From NCBI RefSeq assembly GCF_003610295.1, contig NZ_RAPV01000001.1, positions 6,448,001 to 6,512,000 on the forward strand: a DNA stretch of 64,000 nucleotides, given 5' to 3'. This DNA comes from Paraburkholderia sp. BL23I1N1. Lineage in GTDB: Bacteria; Pseudomonadota; Gammaproteobacteria; Burkholderiales; Burkholderiaceae. Both the position numbers and the translations under genes were made by a program. How positions within the stretch are numbered: position 1 is the first letter of the stretch; every line of letters starts with the position of its first letter. Shown piece after piece: positions 18,473 through 27,153 of the stretch. The notes beneath the pieces were generated by a model. The model saw only the letters and a program-made list of their open reading frames with translations, searched no databases and was not told the DNA's origin.

Positions 18473-20209
18473 CTAGCTGCCGGCGGCAGCGAGCCAGACA
18501 TACGCGGAACGAGGAAGCAAGGACTGTGTGACGGTGCCGTCGGCGGCCACGAACAGATTCGGGGCCGTCGCACCGACGGCGATCTGGCTGGTCAACACGC
18601 TCCCCGCGGGCAGGCCCGGCGCAAAATGCGCCGTCTGCGTGTCCGTATCCGATGTGTTGATTACAACAATGGCCGTTGAACCAGCATAGGACATGCTGTA
18701 CGCAAGAATGCCTGGTGAATTCCCGTTGTCCTGAAGAATGGCCGGCGTGCCACGCGAGAACACTTTGTACTGCTTGCGCAGCGCGCTGAGTTGCGCAATG
18801 AACCGGTACATCGGCGCACTGGTGTCGAAGTGATCCTTGCCGCCCGACGCGTAACCCGCGGCGAACATGGAAGCGCGCTGCACGGAGAACTGTTGCCCGG
18901 TGCCGTAATAGATCACTGGAATGCCCGGCAGCGTCATCAGGAGAACGAGACCCTGTTGCAGACCCGCCAGCGAGCCGGCGGAGAGAAAGCGGTTGACGTC
19001 GTGATTGTCGAGAAAAGTCGGCATCAGATACGGCCGCTTGAACACCTGCATCATGTCGCGGATGCGGTAGCTCAGTTCGGCTGCGGGATGCCCGTTCTCC
19101 AGCACGTCGACCAGGGTGTAGTAAAGCGTGTAGTTGAGCATGGCCGGCAGGATGTCGTTGCCGTTGGCGTCGCTCATGTACGTCTGGATCTTCTTCGAAA
19201 TCGTGTCGTCGTAGGCGGCGTCCTGGCCTTGTCCTTCGCCGAACGCATGAAATGCCGTGCGGCCGGTGGATTGGGCGACCTGGAAGATGCCGGGCGCGGC
19301 CGTCTCGGTCGAGTTCATGAAGTCGCTGAAAAAGGTTTGCGGTACGTAAAACGCGGTATCGATGCGAAACGCGTCGACACCGACGGTCTTGATCCAGTAG
19401 CCGTAACTGCTACGCAATGCCGTACGTACCACCGGATTCCCGGTGTTCAGATCGTCGAGGCCGAATAGCTGGTAGTTGAACAACTGATTCTGATCCTGGA
19501 AGTTGCTGATGTCCGGCGTCCAGTGATAGATCGCCGCGGCCTGCTGCGCGGGATCGGTTGGATCGTCCTCGTTGAACGGCGCCTGGGTGGGCGCGGTAAC
19601 CGGCACCGAACCGGCGTTGCGGATCCAGAATTGCGCGGGATTGTTCGCATTCCAGCCGCCCTGGTATGCGAAGAAATCGCCGGTGTGATTGACCACGATG
19701 TCCTGAATCAGATACATGCCCGCTTTATGCAAGGCACTCGAGAGTTGCTGATAGTCACCGACCGAACCCATATGGCGGTCCACCTGCGTGAAGTCCGCGG
19801 CCCAGTAGCCGTGGTAGCCGCCGTAATTGACGAGCGGGTCCCACCACTGGTTCGCGACCGGCGGCGTCAACCATACGGCGGTGGCGCCCAGGCCCTGGAT
19901 ATAGGCGATTTTCTGCTGGATGCCGCGAATATCACCGCCACTGTATTTCGATTCCATGGTCGGGTCGAATTCGCCGGCGCCCTGATTGTCGTTGCTCGTG
20001 TCACCGTCGTTGAAGCGGTCGGTCAGCACGAAATAGATGATCTGGTCCTGCCATTGCGGCGACGGCGCGTTCAGGAGCAAGGCATTGTCCGCGGCCATCG
20101 AATCGACCGATGAATTGCAACCAGTCAGTAACAGTAACGGCACGAACGACAGCACGAATGCCGCCCCGAGCACGGCAGCACGACGACAAACCGGAAGGAA
20201 GGGTTTCAT
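18473..20209 (-). CDS. GH13 alpha-amylase-family lipoprotein
   Basis: 578 residues from ATG 20209. Lipoprotein signal (LSFVPLLLLTGCNSS), then a (beta/alpha)8 GH13 barrel: QIIYFVLTDRFNDGD, region I DIVVNHTGD, nucleophile Asp in VDAFRIDTAFY, acid Glu in HAFGEGQGQD and transition-state Asp in FLDNHDVNRF; a C-terminal beta domain ends the chain. It hydrolyses alpha-glucans outside the cytoplasm, probably anchored to a membrane. The open frame extends to 20548 but without signal features. It stands alone; no maltose transporter or regulator is adjacent. Confidence 0.93.
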   Translation of the reverse strand: MKPFLPVCRRAAVLGAAFVLSFVPLLLLTGCNSSVDSMAADNALLLNAPSPQWQDQIIYFVLTDRFNDGDTSNDNQGAGEFDPTMESKYSGGDIRGIQQKIAYIQGLGATAVWLTPPVANQWWDPLVNYGGYHGYWAADFTQVDRHMGSVGDYQQLSSALHKAGMYLIQDIVVNHTGDFFAYQGGWNANNPAQFWIRNAGSVPVTAPTQAPFNEDDPTDPAQQAAAIYHWTPDISNFQDQNQLFNYQLFGLDDLNTGNPVVRTALRSSYGYWIKTVGVDAFRIDTAFYVPQTFFSDFMNSTETAAPGIFQVAQSTGRTAFHAFGEGQGQDAAYDDTISKKIQTYMSDANGNDILPAMLNYTLYYTLVDVLENGHPAAELSYRIRDMMQVFKRPYLMPTFLDNHDVNRFLSAGSLAGLQQGLVLLMTLPGIPVIYYGTGQQFSVQRASMFAAGYASGGKDHFDTSAPMYRFIAQLSALRKQYKVFSRGTPAILQDNGNSPGILAYSMSYAGSTAIVVINTSDTDTQTAHFAPGLPAGSVLTSQIAVGATAPNLFVAADGTVTQSLLPRSAYVWLAAAGS

Positions 20210-20669
20210 GCGATGCGCTCCGTTCTTTTTTTTTGCTTTGGAGAAGCTTGAGGCGAGGCTGGGACGAATCTGAAACGCGGCTAAATCGGGCCAGGCTAAA
20301 GCGGGCCAAAACAGGCGGTCGGGCACGGCACGGCGACCGATCGGTAGCTTGTGTTCTACGCCACGATTCTTACAGGCAGAGATGCAAAATCTGCTCGCTT
20401 TCTTTGGCGCTTCGCTATGTTGCGCCACGTTCCTCCCTGTATTGGCGGATTGAAACAGGAAGAGGGTTTGTCTGCGCCAAAGACCTTCCTGCCTGGAAGG
20501 TGCCGATATATCAGACAAATACCGGGCGTTTGAAGGCTCGATACCCACTCAACATAGCGGCGCGCGGCACGGCTCTTGCTGAAATCTGTACCAACGTCAG
20601 GCGTGTCCAATAGTTGGACATATCCGTCCAGCCGACGTCGGCTACCCACCTCTTCTTCAGGAACGTTAG
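20210..20669. other. Intergenic region without recognisable gene
   Basis: 460 bases between the amylase and a small gene. It contains the amylase upstream region with an A/T-rich tract (TTCTTTTTTTTTGC near 20225), a perfect GCCGACGTCGGC palindrome near 20630 and several open frames I regard as chance. Nothing else seen. Confidence 0.45.
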
Positions 20670-20915
20670 ATGAGCTACCAGGACATAGACAAAGAGATTG
20701 CCCATTTTGAACACGTATTCAGGCTGATTTCCGCCAACGATCGTATTCCGTTGTCGTATTGGCGCAATCGGCTGGGCATGCTTCCTAAAACATTGCTGAT
20801 GCCGTCACAGCGCGCACGCCTCGCACGGCTTGAAGCCGCGCTGCGCAAACTCGAGCAGTCCGCGCAAAAACTGATGGCCGAGCGGCCCATGCGGGCGACG
20901 GGCACCCGGGCATGA
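20670..20915 (+). CDS. Small conserved-looking hypothetical protein
   Basis: 81 residues, mostly helical and charged: MSYQDIDKEIAHFEHVF, IPLSYWRNRL, a coiled-coil-like C-terminal half (ARLARLEAALRKLEQSAQKL). A CAGGA ribosome site precedes the ATG by about nine bases. I do not recognise a function; it might be a small regulatory or DNA-associated protein. It converges on the ArsB-like gene with a 15-base gap. Confidence 0.6.
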   Translation: MSYQDIDKEIAHFEHVFRLISANDRIPLSYWRNRLGMLPKTLLMPSQRARLARLEAALRKLEQSAQKLMAERPMRATGTRA

Positions 20916-20930
20916 CGCAGGCGGTGAGGA

Positions 20931-22235
20931 TCAGGAAGTCAGAATCCGCGCGGCAAGCGCCAGCGCAAGGGCCGGCAGCATCACCACGACCCCGACTTTC
21001 AGAAACGTCATAAAGCTCACGTCCTCGCCTTCGCGGCGAATTGCGTTGAGCCAGAGGATCGTGGCGAGCGAACCGGTGATAGACAGGTTCGGACCCAGAT
21101 CGACACCGATCAGGAACGCATCGATCACCCGCTCCGGGCTATGCGCCTGCGTCACGGTCGAACTGGCAATCAGCCCCGCCGGCAGGTTGTTCATCAGATT
21201 GCTGCCGATCGCGATAGCGCTGCCTGCCCAGCCGGCCGTCGCGAGTTCACTGTGTTGCGTCGCGTCTTGCCGCAGTTTGACGAATGTCCCGATGACGCCG
21301 GTGTGATCGAGCATTTCGACCAGCACGAACAAGGCGGCGACCAGCGGCAGCACGCTCCACGATATCTCCTGGATCATCGGCAGCGGCGATTTGCGCTCCT
21401 GGATCAGCACGACCACGGCGGTCAGCGCGCCGAGTATCGCGGTGGGCAGGCCGAGCGGGACATCGAAGGCGGAAACCGTCAGCAGCACAGCGGCGGTCAC
21501 CGCAATACCCACCAGCGCAACACGCCCGCTCGACGACAACTCGAGCGGCTCGAGATTGGCCTCGCAGGTGCCGGCGAGCGCTTCGCGCTGGGTCCAGCGC
21601 AACAGCACGTAGGTCGCAACGATCGACAGCAGCGAAGGCAGCGTGAAGCGCATCAGCCAGGCGCCAAGCGCGGGCGTGTGATTGCCGTACAACACGATGT
21701 TGGCCGGGTTTGAAATCGGCAGCACGAAGCTCGCGGCATTCGCGATGAACGCGCAGACAAAGAGGAAAGGCAACGGATGCGTCTTCGCTTTTTTGGCGGC
21801 GGCGAATACCGCCGGCGTGAGGACGACCGCGGTGGCGTCGTTGGACAGGAAGGCAGTGATCACCACGCCGACCAGATAGACGAGCAGAAAGAGCCTTCTC
21901 GGCGAGCCCTTGGCGTGGTTGACCGCGAAGACGGCGACCCAGTCGAACAGGCCTTCGCGCCGCCCGACTTCCGATAACAGCATCATGCCGAACAGGAAGA
22001 GGTAAACGTCCATGCCTTTGCCGGCTGCCTCGATGGCCAGATCGACGGGAAGCAGGTCCAGCGACACGAGTAATAACGCGCCGGCGACGGCCCACACGGC
22101 CTCGGGCCATTTGAACGGACGGGTGATAACGCCGGCCGTGGCGGCGATGGCGATACCCCAGGATAAAAAAAATGGAATGCACGAAGTGGGTCCTAAATTC
22201 TGATTGTGCGCGAGCGCGGTCGTGGAGCGCAGCAT
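20931..22235 (-). CDS. ArsB/NhaD-type ion transporter (arsenite/anion permease family)
   Basis: About 434 residues, eleven or so membrane segments. Ion-transporter superfamily signatures include RPFKWPEAVWAVAGALLLV, GMDVYLFLFGMMLLSEVGRREG, FLSNDATAVVLTPAV, FVLPISNPANIVLYG and IAIGSNLMNNLPAGLI, all typical of ArsB/ArsP-like permeases. No arsR or arsC lies nearby, so the substrate is open. The start is uncertain: ATG 22235 is listed, but a run of eight A (22165-22172) lies just inside the first helix, and a one-base error there would connect the protein to a GTG reading MHSIFFILG. Convergent with the small gene before it. Confidence 0.85.
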   Translation of the reverse strand: MLRSTTALAHNQNLGPTSCIPFFLSWGIAIAATAGVITRPFKWPEAVWAVAGALLLVSLDLLPVDLAIEAAGKGMDVYLFLFGMMLLSEVGRREGLFDWVAVFAVNHAKGSPRRLFLLVYLVGVVITAFLSNDATAVVLTPAVFAAAKKAKTHPLPFLFVCAFIANAASFVLPISNPANIVLYGNHTPALGAWLMRFTLPSLLSIVATYVLLRWTQREALAGTCEANLEPLELSSSGRVALVGIAVTAAVLLTVSAFDVPLGLPTAILGALTAVVVLIQERKSPLPMIQEISWSVLPLVAALFVLVEMLDHTGVIGTFVKLRQDATQHSELATAGWAGSAIAIGSNLMNNLPAGLIASSTVTQAHSPERVIDAFLIGVDLGPNLSITGSLATILWLNAIRREGEDVSFMTFLKVGVVVMLPALALALAARILTS

Positions 22236-22452
22236 AACCCATGACCGGAATGCAGCCGGAAATGGGTCGCAAACTGCGTGCCACGCAACATTCACGCCGC
22301 CGCACGCGCTCATTTCATCCCCATTAGCGTCATGGCTAGAACAATCTGTTCTCTTCTCCGCGTCTAGTCAGTCTTCATTGACATCCCTACCATCCGCTTT
22401 CACACGTGACATACCGTACGCGGCAGGCACCACGAATAGCGAGCATGAATCG

Positions 22453-23007
22453 ATGAAACCCCGTCCCACAGATGTCGAGCATTACAGCGGCCCTGCCGTC
22501 GCCCTGCATTGGCTCATCGCATTGCTGATCATTTGCGGGTTCTATATCGGCTGGATCATGACCGATATTCCCGGCTTCACGCCCACCAAGCTGAAGTACT
22601 TTTCGTGGCACAAATGGATCGGCGTCACCGTCTTCATGCTGGCCGTGGCCCGCGTGCTGTGGCGCGCCACGCACCGCGCACCGGCGCTCGATAGCGCTAC
22701 GCCCACGTGGCAGAAGGCTGCCGCCCATCTCGTGCATGGCGTGCTCTACCTTCTGATGCTGGCGATTCCGCTGTCCGGCTACTTCTATAGCTCGGCCGCG
22801 GGCATTCAGGTGGTGTACCTCGGCATTGTGCCGCTGCCCACCTTCATCGGCCCGGACCAGGCGCTCAAGGCGAGCCTGCGCACGGTCCACATACTGCTCA
22901 ATTACACGCTGCTGGTACTCGTTGCGATGCATGTCCTCGCGGCGCTCAAGCATCAATTTGTCGACCGCGACGGATTACTCGCGCGGATGATTCCGTTCCT
23001 CAGATAG
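22453..23007 (+). CDS. Cytochrome b561
   Basis: 184 residues, four membrane helices with haem-ligand histidines: ALHWLIALLI, SWHKWIGVTVF, AHLVHGVLYLLML and VHILLNYTLLVLVAMHVL. It is a di-haem quinol oxidase-type protein moving electrons in the inner membrane. ATG 22453 begins MKPRPTDVEHYSG, the normal N-terminus; the open frame further upstream is not protein-like. The two following yceI genes run the same way, the common cybB-yceI arrangement, suggesting shared function in quinone or isoprenoid handling. Confidence 0.93.
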   Translation: MKPRPTDVEHYSGPAVALHWLIALLIICGFYIGWIMTDIPGFTPTKLKYFSWHKWIGVTVFMLAVARVLWRATHRAPALDSATPTWQKAAAHLVHGVLYLLMLAIPLSGYFYSSAAGIQVVYLGIVPLPTFIGPDQALKASLRTVHILLNYTLLVLVAMHVLAALKHQFVDRDGLLARMIPFLR

Positions 23008-23136
23008 CACACGAATAACACACGAGTAATAGGCGCGTAGCAGGCGAATCGCAGGTCATTGGCTACAGCCTGTTGGCAATTTAATTCCCAGCGGTGTGCA
23101 ATTCGCGCGCGCGGGTTCGATAGGATGCGTACCACT

Positions 23137-23700
23137 ATGAAATCAAACTTTTATCACGCCACGCTGGCCGGCATCGCCGCCCTCTCATTCTTCGGTGCAG
23201 GCCTTGCGCACGCCGATTTCGACACGAGCAAAAGTAGCGTTGTCGCTACAACGAAACAGATGAACGTGCCGGTGGACGGCAAGTTCAAAAAGTTCTCGGC
23301 GCAACTGAATTTCGATCCGGCCAAGCCGACCGCCGGCAGCGCCAACGTGTCGATCGACACCGGCAGCTACGACCTCGGCGCGGACGACTACAACAAGCAG
23401 GCTCAAGGCAAGGAATGGTTCGACAGCGCGACCTATCCGGCCGCCACGTTCGTCTCGAGCGCGATCGCGCCGGCCGGCGGCAATCAGTACAAGATCACCG
23501 GCAAGCTCACCATCAAGGGCAAATCGCAGACCGTGGTGGTGCCGGTCACCATCGCCAGCCAGGGCAGCACACAAACCTTCGACGGCACCTTGCCGATCAA
23601 ACGCTCGCAGTTCGATGTCGGCACGGGCGAATGGAAAGACACGTCGGTTGTTGCCGACGAAGTCGTCATCAAATTTCATATCGTCGCTTCGAAGAAGTGA
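23137..23700 (+). CDS. YceI-family periplasmic lipid-binding protein (first copy)
   Basis: 187 residues with signal peptide (LAGIAALSFFGAGLAHA). YceI lipocalin-like barrel motifs: DTSKSSVVATTKQMNVPVDG, SANVSIDTGSYDLG, NKQAQGKEWFDSATYPAATF and GKLTIKGKSQTVVVPV. The family binds polyisoprenoids such as ubiquinone precursors in the periplasm. ATG 23125 in frame is an alternative start. Lies 129 bases after cytochrome b561. Confidence 0.92.
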   Translation: MKSNFYHATLAGIAALSFFGAGLAHADFDTSKSSVVATTKQMNVPVDGKFKKFSAQLNFDPAKPTAGSANVSIDTGSYDLGADDYNKQAQGKEWFDSATYPAATFVSSAIAPAGGNQYKITGKLTIKGKSQTVVVPVTIASQGSTQTFDGTLPIKRSQFDVGTGEWKDTSVVADEVVIKFHIVASKK

Positions 23701-23768
23701 CGAGACACACTAAAGCGGCGCAGCACTTTTCGAAGCGTCGCCGCACTTTCTGAAACCTGGAGAATCAC

Positions 23769-24347
23769 TTGAAGAAACAACTTTTGCTCGCCGCAGGCGC
23801 ACTGACCGCCGCCATGTCGTTCAACGCAATGGCCGCCGTGACGTATCAACTCGACCCGATGCACACCTACCCGAGCTTCGAGACCGACCACTTCGGTGGC
23901 CTGTCGACCTGGCGCGGCAAGTTCACGAAGAGCAGCGGCACCGTGGTGCTGGATCGCGCGGCGAAGACCGGCACGGTCGACGTGACGATCGACATGAGCT
24001 CGGTGGATATCGGCAACAACAAGCTCGACGCGGAACTGGTCACGGACAAGTTCTTCGATGCCACCAAATACCCGAGCGCGACCTACAAGGGTACGCAGAT
24101 CCGCTTCGACGGCGACAAGCCGGTGGAAGTGATCGGCACGCTGACCCTGCATGGCGTGACGAAGCCGGTCAACCTGAAGATCGAATCGTTCAACTGCGTG
24201 ATGAACCCGATGATCAAGCGCGAAGTGTGCGGCACGGAATCGACCGCAACGTTCAATCGCGATGACTTCGGCGTCGACTTCGGCAAGACCTATGGCTTCA
24301 AGATGCTGACCACGTTGCATATTCAGGCTGAAGGCATCAAGCAGTAA
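23769..24347 (+). CDS. YceI-family periplasmic protein (second copy), TTG start
   Basis: 192 residues beginning at TTG 23769 with a CTGGAG ribosome site eight bases upstream; no ATG gives the signal peptide ([18 protein letters not shown]). Barrel motifs: [75 protein letters not shown]; two cysteines (FNCVMN, REVCGTE) could pair. It is much closer to classical E. coli YceI than the first copy, so the pair is not a recent duplication. Confidence 0.92.
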   Translation: MKKQLLLAAGALTAAMSFNAMAAVTYQLDPMHTYPSFETDHFGGLSTWRGKFTKSSGTVVLDRAAKTGTVDVTIDMSSVDIGNNKLDAELVTDKFFDATKYPSATYKGTQIRFDGDKPVEVIGTLTLHGVTKPVNLKIESFNCVMNPMIKREVCGTESTATFNRDDFGVDFGKTYGFKMLTTLHIQAEGIKQ

Positions 24348-24678
24348 TAGTGAGTACCCTGCGGCTTGCGTCACGCGCTCGCGGCAGGCACGCGGTTGCG
24401 GCAACAGGTGGAAAATCCACCACGTTGCCGTGACCCGCTGTCCGCCTCCAGGCGCCAAATCGCGCCTTCGCTGAGCCGCCCGCCAGCGAACGGATCATCC
24501 ACGCTTTCCGTATAACGGCCCCGTCTATCCATTCGACGTCATTGTCACATTGCCGCGCGTGATGCCCTATCTCGGCATCGGTCCCATCCGCGAACTCGGC
24601 AAAAAAACCCTTATAAGAAGCGCATAAGCAATTCATCGTTCCATCGTGCTACCTTTACGATGCACAAGGAGTTGCCTC
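24348..24678. other. Intergenic region with a strong hairpin
   Basis: 331 bases. GGCAAC-A-GGTGG, a five-base AAAAT loop, CCACC-AC-GTTGCC (24400-24429) forms an 11-bp interrupted hairpin about 50 bases after the yceI stop; it has no T-run, so it is not a classic terminator. The 3' end carries AAGGAG (24666-24671) for the tiny ORF. No gene seen otherwise. Confidence 0.5.
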
Positions 24679-24822
24679 ATGGATTGCACCCTGCAAATAT
24701 TCCTGGTCGATCACGACGTCATCGAGTTCCTGACGCAATCCATTGATACACAGGTCCGACAACTGAAGGCCCTTCAACCGCCAGAGGCTCATCATGCCCC
24801 GTCGGAACCAACTGACCCGTGA
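24679..24822 (+). CDS. Tiny ORF (47 aa) overlapping an XRE regulator
   Basis: ATG 24679 has an excellent ribosome site (AAGGAG, seven-base spacing). The product begins MDCTLQIFLVDHDVIEFLTQ and ends APSEPTDP; it is acidic, with a short amphipathic helix, and matches nothing I know. Its last 29 bases overlap the following XRE gene in another frame, implying coupled translation. It could be a leader peptide or a small partner of the regulator. Confidence 0.45.
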   Translation: MDCTLQIFLVDHDVIEFLTQSIDTQVRQLKALQPPEAHHAPSEPTDP

Positions 24823-25099
24823 AGAGCAGAACGCCCTTCGCCGCGCTTTCTATGAACCGATCGGCCGGGGCGACATGACCATTCCTGAAGCCATGAAGGC
24901 GATGCGCAAGATGACGGGCCTGACTCAGGCGGAATTCGCCGCGCATCGGGGCGTCAGCCGCCGGGTCATTCAGGACATCGAACGCGGCACCGGAAATCCG
25001 ACCGTCGACTCGCTCAACAGCGTTGCGAAGCTCTTCGGCCTGCAGGTCGGATTCGTCCCAATGAGGCGGAACGGACCCGCTTCTCCGAGCTCAAGCTAA
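24794..25099 (+). CDS. XRE-family helix-turn-helix regulator (HipB-like, orphan)
   Basis: 101 residues. The HTH lies at ~40-95: MTGLTQAEFAAHRGVSRRVIQDIERGTG with the following NPTVDSLNSVAKLFGLQVGFV; the ending LQVGFVPMRR resembles HipB-type antitoxins. A basic N-terminus (MPRRNQLTREEQNALRR) and a segment AFYEPIGRGDMTIPEAM precede it. No hipA follows; instead a strong terminator comes 35 bases later. Likely an autoregulated DNA-binding protein together with the tiny upstream ORF. Confidence 0.8.
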   Translation: MPRRNQLTREEQNALRRAFYEPIGRGDMTIPEAMKAMRKMTGLTQAEFAAHRGVSRRVIQDIERGTGNPTVDSLNSVAKLFGLQVGFVPMRRNGPASPSSS

Positions 25100-25134
25100 C
25101 AGCTATCGGATGGTTTCCGATTCCCCAGCAACAC

Positions 25135-25165
25135 GCCTTTAGCCCTCGGGTTAAAGGCTTTTTTC
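25135..25165 (+). terminator. Rho-independent terminator
   Basis: GCCTTTAGCC, loop CTCG, GGTTAAAGGC, then TTTTTTCT. A 10-bp stem with a single mismatch and a T-run, placed after the XRE gene. Confidence 0.85.
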
Positions 25166-25242
25166 TATTGCAGATGCGAAGCAGACCGCGTGTCCGGGCT
25201 CAAACCAAGGCTCAATCAGACTCGCCGCACCGAGCACCTCTT

Positions 25243-25257
25243 GTTATAATTCTTTCA
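25243..25257 (+). promoter_or_regulatory. 15-bp element upstream of the DeoR-type gene, shared with the deoC promoter
   Basis: GTTATAATTCTTTCA, about 50 bases before the regulator start. The deoC upstream region carries GTTATGATTCTATCA (13 of 15 identical). It includes TATAAT, so it may be a -10 element, an operator, or both. Confidence 0.45.
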
Positions 25258-25307
25258 TCAACTCGAACAAAACATAACGCTCCTCCACATTGCGCGACAG
25301 GACCTCC

Positions 25308-26033
25308 ATGCTGAAACCCGACCGCCTCCGCGCCCTCGCCGATGCGCTGGCCAAGCAGAGCGTGATGCGCCTGCGCGACGCCGCCAGCCTGCTGGACGTA
25401 TCGGAAATGACTGTCCGGCGCGATATCGCGGGCAGTCCTGAGCGATTCACATATCTCGGCGGCTACATCGTCAGCGCGACCGACGTACCGAACAGCGCCG
25501 GCTATTCACTCGAAGAAGAGAAGGATCATTTCGCGCAGGCCAAGGCGGAAGCCTCCGCGATCGCCGCGAAGCTTGTTATCGACCACGAAACGATCTTCAT
25601 CGATTGTGGCACGACGCTCACCACCCTCGCGCGCCTGATCCCGCTCGAGCGTCACGTCACCGTGGTCTGCTATTCGCTGAACGTGGCGGAGATTCTGCGG
25701 CGCAAGCCAAATGTGCGAATGATTCTGCTAGGCGGCGTCTACGTACCCTCTTCAGATTCGTTCGCGGGCGAAGAAAGTCTGGAGATGCTGCGTCGCATGG
25801 GAATCAACAAGGCGTTCATTTCGGCGGGCGGCGTGGATAGCGCACGCGGGGTCACGTGCTGGAATTTTCACGAAGTCGCGCTCAAACAGGCGGCCATGGC
25901 AAGTGCCGTCGAGCGCCATCTGGTCGTGGATCAGAGCAAGTTCGGCGTCGTCAAGGCGGTACGCTTCTCGCAGGTCGACGACTTCGATTCCATCATCACC
26001 GAGAAAGGCCAGGAGCTTCGCAAGCGCAAATGA
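25308..26033 (+). CDS. DeoR-family transcriptional regulator
   Basis: 241 residues. DeoR-type HTH at the N-terminus (RLRALADALAKQSVMRLRDAA, LLDVSEMTVRRDI) and a DeoRC sugar-phosphate sensor domain with IFIDCGTTLTTLARLI, ILLGGVYVPSSDSFAG and HLVVDQSKFGVVK. Family members sense phosphorylated sugars; deoxyribose-5-phosphate is the obvious candidate here. ATG 25308 follows AGGA by six bases. It converges on the deoxyribose-type ABC operon (47-base gap), whose promoter shares a 15-bp element with its own. Confidence 0.92.
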   Translation: MLKPDRLRALADALAKQSVMRLRDAASLLDVSEMTVRRDIAGSPERFTYLGGYIVSATDVPNSAGYSLEEEKDHFAQAKAEASAIAAKLVIDHETIFIDCGTTLTTLARLIPLERHVTVVCYSLNVAEILRRKPNVRMILLGGVYVPSSDSFAGEESLEMLRRMGINKAFISAGGVDSARGVTCWNFHEVALKQAAMASAVERHLVVDQSKFGVVKAVRFSQVDDFDSIITEKGQELRKRK

Positions 26034-26080
26034 ATGCGCTGGCCGAGCGGCCAGCGCAGCCGGAGTTCAGCGTTCAGCGT

Positions 26081-27139
26081 TCAGCTTTTGCGCTGCAACG
26101 CGAACAACGTCCCGGCGATCAGAATGAACGCGCCGATAATCACCTTCTGCCAGGTGCTCGGCACGCCCACCAGAATCAGCACGCTATTGATCAGCGTAAC
26201 CAGCACCACGCCGAGCAACGTGCCGGCCACCGTACCCGTGCCACCCGTAATGCGCGCGCCGCCCAGGATCACCGCGGCGATCACGTCGAGTTCCGAGCCC
26301 ACCAGATCGAACGGATTCGCGAGCCGGTTGTTCGATACATGCAGAATGCCCGCAATGCCGGCGAGCATGCCGGTGTAACCGAACACGAACAGATGAATCG
26401 CGCGCAGGTTATAGCCGAGCCGCTCGGCGATCGCGAGGCTGCCGCCCATCGCATAGACACCGCGCCCCATCATGGTCCGGTTCAACAGCCACCACGTGAC
26501 AACGGCGGCCGCCACCAGCGCCAGCACCGAAATCGGCAGCACAGCACGCAGGCCTTCATTGGTGTGATAGAAAAACAGCGGAATCCGGCCGAAGTGATCC
26601 ATGCTGTGCGGAATGTTCATAAAGAACGTCGTGCCGATAAACGTCAACAGCAAGCCGCGATACAGATACTGCGTGCCGATCGTGACGATCAGCGAAGGCG
26701 CTTTCAATCGGTGCACCAGCAGGCCGTTGACGATGCCGAGCAACACGCCTCCGAGTGCGCCGGTGATCAGAATCAGCGCGAACGGCGCGTCCGGCCACCA
26801 GGCAAACACCGCCTTTGTGATGCCGTACATCGTCAGCGCCGCGATCGCCGTGAACGAGACGTCGATGCCGCCGGACGCCAGCACAACTAGCGTACCCAGC
26901 GCGAAAAGCGACATCGTGGTGGCCGAATGCAGCAGATCGAAGAGCGTCGCAAGCTGGAAGAACCGTGGGTTGATCGCGCCGACAATCAGGCACGTCGCCG
27001 CGATCAACGCGACTGTGAACCATTCGGGATTGCGCGCGAGCCTGGCCCGCAAAGTGGGCGGCTTGACCTCGGGTGCGACTTCGACAACGGTCGGGGTGGT
27101 CATGGTCTGGTTCATGCGCGATTGGATCCGCGAGTTCAT
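26081..27139 (-). CDS. Sugar ABC transporter permease (RbsC family), distal
   Basis: 352 residues, about nine or ten membrane segments. BPD_transp_2 motifs: NPRFFQLATLFDLLHS, LVVLASGGIDVSF, LIVTIGTQYLYRGLLL, YAMGGSLAIAERLGYN, ELDVIAAVILGGARITGGTGTVAG. It pairs with the ATPase directly upstream (14-base gap) and with the second permease at 29841, giving a heteromeric membrane channel like LsrC/LsrD. Last gene of the operon. ATG at 27115 and 27103 are alternative starts. Confidence 0.93.
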   Translation of the reverse strand: MNSRIQSRMNQTMTTPTVVEVAPEVKPPTLRARLARNPEWFTVALIAATCLIVGAINPRFFQLATLFDLLHSATTMSLFALGTLVVLASGGIDVSFTAIAALTMYGITKAVFAWWPDAPFALILITGALGGVLLGIVNGLLVHRLKAPSLIVTIGTQYLYRGLLLTFIGTTFFMNIPHSMDHFGRIPLFFYHTNEGLRAVLPISVLALVAAAVVTWWLLNRTMMGRGVYAMGGSLAIAERLGYNLRAIHLFVFGYTGMLAGIAGILHVSNNRLANPFDLVGSELDVIAAVILGGARITGGTGTVAGTLLGVVLVTLINSVLILVGVPSTWQKVIIGAFILIAGTLFALQRKS

Positions 27140-27153
27140 GGGTATCGACGTCC

